DNA from: G963665975 sp963665975
Lineage (GTDB): Bacteria; Bacteroidota; Rhodothermia; Rhodothermales; Bin80
NCBI GenBank assembly: GCA_963665975.1
Contig: OY762508.1
Span: 1,612,001 to 1,676,000, forward strand
DNA length: 64,000 nucleotides
Reading direction: 5' to 3'
In this document: one piece after another, positions 45,120 to 51,957 of the stretch
How positions within the stretch are numbered: the stretch's first letter is position 1
Layout: every line of letters begins with the position of its first letter
Notes under the pieces: generated by a model
The model's database searches: none
Told to the model about the DNA's origin: nothing
What the model saw: only the letters and a program-made list of their open reading frames with translations
Position numbers and translations under genes: made by a program

Positions 45120-46262
45120 ATGCGAATGAAGAGAGCCTTGGCATTAACCGTCCTGTGCGCGGCCACTATCCTCGGACCCGTGCATGCACAGGCGCAGCGC
45201 GGGTTTACGATTCCGCTTATAGACCTGGCGCACGAAACCCATCGCCAGGTCGTGGTGGACAGAGAAGAGGGGCAGTATCTCGGACACCCAACCACCGTGT
45301 TGCTCGAAGATTCGACCACGATGATCGCTGTCTATCCCAAGGGTCACGGCAGGGGTGCTATCGTAATGAAGCGGAGCCTGGACGGCGGGCTCACGTGGTC
45401 GGAGCGACTGCCAGTTCCTGAAAACTGGGCGACCTCCCAGGAAGTACCTACACTGTACCGAACGGTAGACGCGCACGGCGTCAGGCGGCTGATCCTCTTC
45501 TCGGGGCTCCATCCCATCCGTCTTGCGGTCTCCGAAGACGACGGCCAATCATGGACTCCCCTGGAACCGATTGGCCCTTACGGCGGCATTGTAGCCATGG
45601 CATCGGTGGAACGATTGAAAAGCGGCGCCTACATGGCGCTGTTCCATGACGATGGGCGGTTCATGGGGCCAGCCCCCAAGAAACTGGACCCGCCCATCTT
45701 CCATGTGTACAAGACATTGTCTTGGGATGGCGGCCTTACGTGGAGCGCACCCGAGATCATCGCTTTCGATCCCGAAGTCCACCTCTGCGAACCCGGCCTT
45801 ATCCGGTCCCCGGACGGCAAGCAGCTGGCGGTCCTGCTGAGGGAAAACAGCCGGACGCGGAATTCCTATATCATGTTTTCCAACGATGAGGGTGAATCCT
45901 GGACCACGCCGCGCGAAGTGCCCGGCGCCCTGACAGGAGACCGGCATACCGGCCGTTATGTCCCCGACGGAAGGCTTTTTATTTCGTTCCGCGACATGGC
46001 CCACGACAGCCCCACGCGTGGCGACTGGGTCGCCTGGCTCGGCAGATACGAAGACCTTGTCGAGGGTACGGAAGGCCAGTACCGGATCCGGCTGATGGAT
46101 AACACAAAAGGGACGGATACCGCCTATCCCGGCGTCGAAGTTCTGCCCGACGGCACTATTGTCAGCACCACTTACGGGCATTGGGAAGAGGGCCAGGAGC
46201 CGTATGTCGTCAGCGTCCGTCTGTCTGTCGAGGAGCTGGATGCGCGAGCGGCCGACGAGTAG
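45120..46262 (+). CDS. Secreted sialidase/BNR-repeat glycosidase-like protein
   Basis: About 380 residues from the ATG at 45120, giving a signal peptide that ends VHAQAQ. Four Asp-box (BNR) repeats are visible: SLDGGLTWSE, SEDDGQSWTP, SWDGGLTWSA and SNDEGESWTT. This is the six-bladed propeller pattern of exo-sialidases and related proteins. Whether the arginine triad is complete cannot be settled by eye. It is translationally close to the alcohol dehydrogenase, so the set could act on a sugar-derived substrate. Confidence 0.85.
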   Translation: MRMKRALALTVLCAATILGPVHAQAQRGFTIPLIDLAHETHRQVVVDREEGQYLGHPTTVLLEDSTTMIAVYPKGHGRGAIVMKRSLDGGLTWSERLPVPENWATSQEVPTLYRTVDAHGVRRLILFSGLHPIRLAVSEDDGQSWTPLEPIGPYGGIVAMASVERLKSGAYMALFHDDGRFMGPAPKKLDPPIFHVYKTLSWDGGLTWSAPEIIAFDPEVHLCEPGLIRSPDGKQLAVLLRENSRTRNSYIMFSNDEGESWTTPREVPGALTGDRHTGRYVPDGRLFISFRDMAHDSPTRGDWVAWLGRYEDLVEGTEGQYRIRLMDNTKGTDTAYPGVEVLPDGTIVSTTYGHWEEGQEPYVVSVRLSVEELDARAADE

Positions 46263-46381
46263 CAGCCACAATCCTTCGCGCACAAAACATTGACAATATC
46301 GTATACCCTTCCTGAATTCCACGTGCAGGCTCCCGCACGCCTCACCATAATCACGGATTCGACCACCCTATCATAGAAGCA

Positions 46382-46969
46382 ATGGCTGTTTCATCTCTTT
46401 GCATCTATTGCGGTTCCCAATCCGGGCATAGCGCGATACATGCACAGCAGGCACACCGTCTTGGCAAGGTTCTGGCCCGGCGAAAGGTGGGTGTGATCTA
46501 TGGCCATGGCGCCACAGGATTGATGTCCAAGCTTGCCGATGGGGCATTGTCGGCAAACGGCCAGGTCACCGGCATCCTGCCGAAGCATCTCGCCCTTATG
46601 GAGGCGCTACCCGACCGCCCAAGTCTGCTTAGAGATGAACTCGAGACGGTAATTACCGACGCCATGCATGAGCGCAAGCAGGAGATGTTTGACCGCTCAG
46701 ATGGCTTCGTCGTGTTGCCTGGCAGCTATGGCACACTCGACGAGTTCTTCGAAATCCTGACATGGAAGAAAATCGGGCTGCACGAAAAGCCGCTCGTCGT
46801 CTTCGATATCAACGGTTACTATACGCTGCTGCGGAAACTGCTTCGCCACATCGTCGACGAAGGCTTTTCCAAACCGGAAAGCCTGGACCTGGTCACCTTC
46901 GTCCGCACGCTCGACGAATTGTTATCCATATTCGGGCTGGCTCCCCTGGGACCCGAAGATGAGGTTTAA
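46382..46969 (+). CDS. LOG family (TIGR00730) protein
   Basis: A Rossmann-like protein of 195 residues in the lysine-decarboxylase-named LOG family, whose studied members cleave nucleoside 5'-monophosphates at the N-glycosidic bond. The start CIYCGSQSGH, DAMHERKQEMFDRSDGFVVL and TLDEFFEILTWKKIGLHEKP are typical. Two glycine motifs are altered: PGGxGT reads PGSYGT, and the first motif reads YGHGATGLMS in place of GGGxxGLM. Activity may still be present. It converges with the PIG-L gene. Confidence 0.9.
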   Translation: MAVSSLCIYCGSQSGHSAIHAQQAHRLGKVLARRKVGVIYGHGATGLMSKLADGALSANGQVTGILPKHLALMEALPDRPSLLRDELETVITDAMHERKQEMFDRSDGFVVLPGSYGTLDEFFEILTWKKIGLHEKPLVVFDINGYYTLLRKLLRHIVDEGFSKPESLDLVTFVRTLDELLSIFGLAPLGPEDEV

Positions 46970-46982
46970 GCCCTTGCATCGA

Positions 46983-49661
46983 TTATTCCGCGCTGCTACC
47001 CATCGATAGCAGGTTCGCCAATATCCGGTACGGACCGGGGACGGCGTAGGGTGTTTGCCGATGGATGGCCAGCGCAACATACGTGTAATAGCCGTCACCA
47101 TAGCGCGCTGTCAGCCATGCCCCCTGCTGGGGATCTTGCCCGGTGTCGTGCATTTCGACAAGCGGTGTGTATCGCTCGTCCCATTCCGTAAAGAACTTCG
47201 AGCCGCGCTGCTCCACCCAGCCATCAAAATCCTCCGGCGCAATCCGGTTTGGGGTGTGAAAAAGCGGATGATCGGGCGCCAGTCCGGTGACCGGCGCGTC
47301 TTCTTCGGAGACCTCCTGTGCGCCGCGTGGCAGTTGTGCGGGATAGGGCGCCATCCTGTCCGGGACAAATTCCTGCGTCTGGTATAGCACGATCAGATTA
47401 CCGCCGGCGTGCGCATACTCCAGCAGGCGCGCGTTGTAGGTGTGCAGGTCCTGGCGTACGGCATACGCCCGCGTCCCAATGACCACCGCGTCATACGCTC
47501 CCAGCTCGCCTGCGGCAAGGTCTTCCTCTGTCAACAGATCGACTGTCGCGCCCAGCCCCGTAATGCCCGCGGGCACCTCGTCCCCAACTCCCATCACATA
47601 GCCCACAGCAAGATTGGGCGCCACGTTGACATTCAGGCCGCGCACGCGCACGCGCGCCGGCTTGTACAGATGGCGCGTCTCCAGATCCCGATGGCGAATG
47701 ACATCGTAGCCTTCACGGTACGTGCGCCCGCCAGCCTCCGCCACCGCCTCCACGATGTACTCCTGCTCCTCCACGACCGGCGGCGTCACCTGAAATGCGT
47801 ATGCCTGTCGTTGGCCAGCCTGCGTAAAGGTGAATGGCATGCGCTCCGGGTCCACCGGCCATCCTTCTGGCGCGTCAAGCCGCAACACACCCTGCAGAGG
47901 TTCAGGGTCGTTGCTGAGCAACTCCACCGAAACGGTGAACGACTCGCCCGTGCGACCCGCAACCACGATCCGGTTCTCACGCCTGGTGTTTACCGCGAGC
48001 GCCGGAGCTATGGTGAGCTCGCGCAGCACGTATCCGTAGGGCAGATTCGCCTCGCGCGTTACCACCGGCCGCCGCAAGACTATTTCCTCACCACCCACTT
48101 CGTAGCGCGCAATGACTTCCAGGCTCACCGGGGCCGCCGGCATGTGGGCATACGCGGTATTCCGCAGGGTGTACATATTCTCGCGGATCGAAGTCCGGTA
48201 AAAGTACCGCCGGGATAGCATGGGCGCCTCTGGCACGCGCACGGTCGCGTCCACGGCAACGATCGGTGCCGCATCTACCGCCTGCTCCGATACCTCCCAC
48301 GCCTCGATATCTTGCGCCGAGAGCGCCAGAGACACGTTTGCCACGGTGGCCGGGGCAAGAAAGCGCATTTCCACGTGGAACTGCTGCCCCGGTACTACTG
48401 CGCTCATCATGCCGGCAGGCGCATCCAGTGGAGCGGCGACTGCTGTGAGTTGCACCCCCAGCGCCGTGTGTATCGCGTGCGCGAATTGTTTTTCCTTTAT
48501 GCGAAGCAGAAACGCCGCTTCCGACTCTGCGGCCAGCATCGCGAGAAGAGCGCGCGTCTTCCGGAGGCCCTCGGCAAGGTCTGCGGCTACGTTTGAGGGG
48601 GCCGAGACATCATACGCCGCTATGGCATCCTCCACGTGCCCTTCGATGGCTTCCGCCAACTCAGTACCCCCTGTTGGCGGCGTTTCGCCGACCAGCGCAA
48701 ATATCCCCGAAATGGATGTATCCAGGCCATCGAAGAAGCCTTGTTCAACCGCCCCGGCGCCCTCGTGCAGCCATTCATAGTAGTACGGGACAGGCCCCAT
48801 GCGCCCGCGCATCCGGCCGCTTGTCTGTGAGCGCTGCAGGCTTAGGCCATACGCCCCGAAATTCTGGTAGGTCGTGCCCAACCATGGACTATACCGCCCG
48901 GCATCCATGTGCACGTGCCACGGCTCCTCCTTCCGGACACCTCCTCTGTACAGCTTCTGGACCCTCCATGGCCGCAGTCCTTCGCTCGCAATCTGTTCCG
49001 GAAACATGCTCGGATCATCGGCGGCCCGGACCGCTTCCGGCGTCAGGCCGCCCACGGCCTGGTGATTCCCATGCCCATCACGCTCGGATCCGTGGAAGCG
49101 CGAAATTACTACCAGGGGCCTGTTCAGCCGCAGGACGCGCACCATGTCACCGAGAAGGGTGTCGCGGTCCCAGCTTCTCAGGCTTTCATCGAGCGTCTTC
49201 GAGTAGCCGTAATCGATAGCCACGCTGTAATACTGATCATCCAGCGCATAGTAGCGATTGGACAGGCGCAGCTCTTCCGTGCGGATCAGTCCCAGGGCGT
49301 CGAACAGTTCCGGTCCGATGGCATTCGCGCCAGCTTCTCCCCTGTTCAGGGTCAACAGGGCGGTGCGCGCCCCCACCCCGCGGCTCAGATAGGTTAACAG
49401 GCCGGCATGCTCGTCATCGGGGTGTGCGGTCGTGTGCAGCGCGCTCGCCGTGGTGCGCAGCTTCTGCAGTCGCTGCCAGAGCCCGACGCTACCCCGGTCG
49501 GCGTCCAACCCGAGACCTCCGCCCGTATCCATCGTGCTGGTCAACACGCGATCCAATCTCGCATGCTGCGCGGCTAAGTCTCCGGTCTGGATCCCTGCGA
49601 TGCAGAGTACGACGAAACAAATACGAGCCACCACGCGGTGGCGCAGGCCAATGATTTGCAT
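46983..49661 (-). CDS. Large secreted PIG-L family deacetylase
   Basis: About 892 residues from the ATG at 49661, giving a signal peptide ending GDLAAQ; a longer frame to 49856 overlaps the symporter and is rejected. The N-terminal PIG-L domain shows the zinc motif ALHTTAHPDDEHAGLL and a later HGNHQAVGG. PIG-L enzymes remove acetyl groups from N-acetylglucosamine-type substrates. The remaining 550 residues hold Ig-like beta domains and a final glutamine-amidotransferase-like fold region (AYDAVVIGTRAYAVRQDL). It lies 20 bases downstream of a solute symporter, implying joint use of an acetylated sugar. Confidence 0.87.
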   Translation of the reverse strand: MQIIGLRHRVVARICFVVLCIAGIQTGDLAAQHARLDRVLTSTMDTGGGLGLDADRGSVGLWQRLQKLRTTASALHTTAHPDDEHAGLLTYLSRGVGARTALLTLNRGEAGANAIGPELFDALGLIRTEELRLSNRYYALDDQYYSVAIDYGYSKTLDESLRSWDRDTLLGDMVRVLRLNRPLVVISRFHGSERDGHGNHQAVGGLTPEAVRAADDPSMFPEQIASEGLRPWRVQKLYRGGVRKEEPWHVHMDAGRYSPWLGTTYQNFGAYGLSLQRSQTSGRMRGRMGPVPYYYEWLHEGAGAVEQGFFDGLDTSISGIFALVGETPPTGGTELAEAIEGHVEDAIAAYDVSAPSNVAADLAEGLRKTRALLAMLAAESEAAFLLRIKEKQFAHAIHTALGVQLTAVAAPLDAPAGMMSAVVPGQQFHVEMRFLAPATVANVSLALSAQDIEAWEVSEQAVDAAPIVAVDATVRVPEAPMLSRRYFYRTSIRENMYTLRNTAYAHMPAAPVSLEVIARYEVGGEEIVLRRPVVTREANLPYGYVLRELTIAPALAVNTRRENRIVVAGRTGESFTVSVELLSNDPEPLQGVLRLDAPEGWPVDPERMPFTFTQAGQRQAYAFQVTPPVVEEQEYIVEAVAEAGGRTYREGYDVIRHRDLETRHLYKPARVRVRGLNVNVAPNLAVGYVMGVGDEVPAGITGLGATVDLLTEEDLAAGELGAYDAVVIGTRAYAVRQDLHTYNARLLEYAHAGGNLIVLYQTQEFVPDRMAPYPAQLPRGAQEVSEEDAPVTGLAPDHPLFHTPNRIAPEDFDGWVEQRGSKFFTEWDERYTPLVEMHDTGQDPQQGAWLTARYGDGYYTYVALAIHRQTPYAVPGPYRILANLLSMGSSAE

Positions 49662-49681
49662 GACAATTCCGGTTAGTGGAA

Positions 49682-51478
49682 TCACGCGGGCGTTCGAGGC
49701 TTGTCCGACAAGAGAGATACTCTCAGCGTCCCGGCAGCCCCCAGCATGGCCAGCACCAACAGCGCCAGACCAGCCCACGGCCGTCCGGTAACGAGATAAC
49801 CCACACCGAGCAGACTCGACCAGAGAAACAGTACGCCGAGCCCCCACCCCATCCACCGGCGCGATGCCGGCACATCAGCACTGACCTCCGGGCACAGTTT
49901 CGCAATAGGGCCCCACCAGCCCCCCGGTCGAACCTTGCGATAGAAATCGAGCAGTTTTTCCTCCGGGTCGGGACGCGTCACGAGCGCGACCGCCACCCAT
50001 ATCACGGTGCACGTCAGCAGTATGCATACGGCGCGCACCATGTCATATTCTCCACTGTAGAACGTATTGGCTGCGGTCAGTGCATCGCCGGTCAAAAGGC
50101 CCATCTTTTCCGCCAGCGAAATCCAGAGGAATCCGTTCGCTATCACGAAAGAGCCAGCGATGGCGCTGATTTCGGCCCACGCGTTGACACGCCACCAGTA
50201 CCACCGGAGCAGCCACACCATGGCAATTCCAGCCGTCAGTTCGATCACATAGATCCAGCCTCGCTCGATGGATTCCATTTGCCAGGCTGTAAAGGCCGCC
50301 AGCATCACCAACACGACCACTGCCACGCGGGAGGCTACCACATAGTGCCGACGACTCTTGTCTGCGCGGATGAACCGGCGGTAGACGTCGTTTACCAGAT
50401 AGGAGGCCCCCCAGCACAGGTGTGTATCCATCGTGCTCATAAACGCCGCAAGAAAGGAGGCAACGAGCATCCCCCGGAGCCCTGGCGGCATCAGTTCTCC
50501 GATCATCATCGGGTAGGCCAACTCCGGATCGGCGGCCAGCTCCGGCGATGCCGTAGCAAGCGGGAAGATGAGCAGCGATCCCAGACCAACAATGATCCAG
50601 GGCCAGGTCATCATTACCGTGCCGGCAAAGTTGAACCACAGCGCGGCGAGCAGGGACTGCTTTTCGTCGCGCGTGGCAAACAGGCGCTGGGCGATATAGC
50701 CATCTCCCTGGCCGCTGCGCGTCCACAGTACGAATATCAGCAGGAAGAAGGAGACGACTTCCAGGGAGCTGAGGTGCGCTGGATTAGGGAAAATGTCCAA
50801 GGTGCCGGGGTGATCCGACACTTCACTAATTTGCGCAGCCATTTCCGCCGGGCCGCCGACCTGGTAGAGCACGATCCCGGCCAGGATCATGGTGCCCAGC
50901 ATCCCGGTCGTAAACTGCAACAGGTCCGTTACAACCACGCCCCATAGTCCGGAGGCGACCGTATAGACCATGGCCAGCACAATGCAGATTGCCAGGGTGA
51001 AGGCTGCGTCCCAGCCCAGGAGCACCTTGCTGAACTTCACCATGGCCAGCATCACCCAGCCCATCACCACGCAGTTCTTCAGCACTCCCTGATAGACGGC
51101 GGAGAAGCCGCGAAGGACGGCTGCCGGCTTGCCGCCATACCGCAATTCGATGAACTCGGCATCGGTGATGATGTTGGCGCGACGCCACATCCGGGCGTAG
51201 AAGAACACCAGCATCATGATGCCGGCGGCCTCATACCACCAGAGCCAGTTGCCAAAGATGCCCTGCTGGCGCACTATCGAGGCCGCTACCAACGGAGCGT
51301 CGGTAGCAAACCAGGTCGCTGCAATGGACGTACCAGCAAGCCACCAGGGCAGGGTGCGGCCGGCAACAAAGAAGTCCTCCATGCTTGAGCCGGCCCGCTT
51401 GGTAAACCACAGGCCCAGCAGCACGGTCACCGCGCCGTAGATGGCGATAACGATCCAGTCGAGCGAGACAAGTTGCAT
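49682..51478 (-). CDS. Sodium:solute symporter family transporter
   Basis: An inner-membrane transporter of 598 residues with about 14-15 hydrophobic segments. The N-terminal SMEDFFVAGRTLPWWLAGTS and AATWFATDAPLVAA are characteristic of the SSS family; the ion-binding region and FMSTMDTHLCWGASYLVNDV lie in the middle. Sequence alone does not give the substrate. The neighbouring deacetylase suggests a sugar or amino-sugar compound. It is the first gene of the minus-strand pair. Confidence 0.92.
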   Translation of the reverse strand: MQLVSLDWIVIAIYGAVTVLLGLWFTKRAGSSMEDFFVAGRTLPWWLAGTSIAATWFATDAPLVAASIVRQQGIFGNWLWWYEAAGIMMLVFFYARMWRRANIITDAEFIELRYGGKPAAVLRGFSAVYQGVLKNCVVMGWVMLAMVKFSKVLLGWDAAFTLAICIVLAMVYTVASGLWGVVVTDLLQFTTGMLGTMILAGIVLYQVGGPAEMAAQISEVSDHPGTLDIFPNPAHLSSLEVVSFFLLIFVLWTRSGQGDGYIAQRLFATRDEKQSLLAALWFNFAGTVMMTWPWIIVGLGSLLIFPLATASPELAADPELAYPMMIGELMPPGLRGMLVASFLAAFMSTMDTHLCWGASYLVNDVYRRFIRADKSRRHYVVASRVAVVVLVMLAAFTAWQMESIERGWIYVIELTAGIAMVWLLRWYWWRVNAWAEISAIAGSFVIANGFLWISLAEKMGLLTGDALTAANTFYSGEYDMVRAVCILLTCTVIWVAVALVTRPDPEEKLLDFYRKVRPGGWWGPIAKLCPEVSADVPASRRWMGWGLGVLFLWSSLLGVGYLVTGRPWAGLALLVLAMLGAAGTLRVSLLSDKPRTPA

Positions 51479-51578
51479 ACGCTTCGCAAGGTTGCTCAGG
51501 CAACCGCCGTACCGGAAAGCGGATTTCCCGCTTCACAGGTGTTTCTGCCCAAATCTTCCCCATCCTCCGCTGTGCCGT

Positions 51579-51618
51579 CCCGGTCAAATTCGATCAAAGC
51601 AAAACCAAACGCAACTGG
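51579..51618 (+). repeat. 40-bp direct repeat, copy 1
   Basis: This copy matches 55068-55107 at 38 of 40 positions, in the same orientation. The shared 3' part is ATCAAAGCAAAACCAAACGC followed by AACTGG. Copy 1 lies upstream of the LRR gene and its IS256 remnant; copy 2 lies beyond the LRR gene. Flanking bases are unrelated. Confidence 0.85.
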
Positions 51619-51713
51619 AAGTAGGATCGAGGTCTTTGCACCAATCCGTGCGATAGAAATACAAGAAATAAGAGAAATACTCTCCTTGCGAGATCTGGTC
51701 TGACCGGTACTGT

Positions 51714-51930
51714 CTGCGTCTGCGCACGGCGAACATGGCGGAGTGCTTGAACGAAGAGATTCGGCGCCTTAGAGCGAGTGATTCGGATCTTTCCGAACGA
51801 GGCTTCGGCGGTGCAGCTATTGAGAGCGCTACTGGCGGAGCGACATGAGAAGTGGAGCAGTGGCCGTCGCTACGTAGCTATCGAGGAGCATTGGGACTCG
51901 AAACAAACGCAGGATCAGGTATTTAATTGG
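51714..51930 (+). pseudogene. IS256-family transposase C-terminal remnant
   Basis: The sequence reads LRTANMAECLNEEIRRLRA, then after a one-base shift VIRIFPNEASAVQLLRALLA and ERHEKWSSGRRYVAIEEHW. This is the conserved C-terminal end of IS256/mutator transposases (LNEExRRR, V-I-x-I-F-P-N, then W-x-x-G-R-R-Y). Nothing of the catalytic domain remains. The last part is in frame with the LRR gene, so an automatic start at 51778 would fuse the remnant onto the LRR protein. Confidence 0.85.
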
Positions 51931-51957
51931 CGCATTGCAACTACCGGTATCCAAGTC

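Noticed and set aside
49676..50947. A 423-codon open frame antisense to the symporter gene
   Set aside because: The product is His/Gln/Arg-rich without any fold pattern, whereas the minus-strand symporter has clear family motifs.
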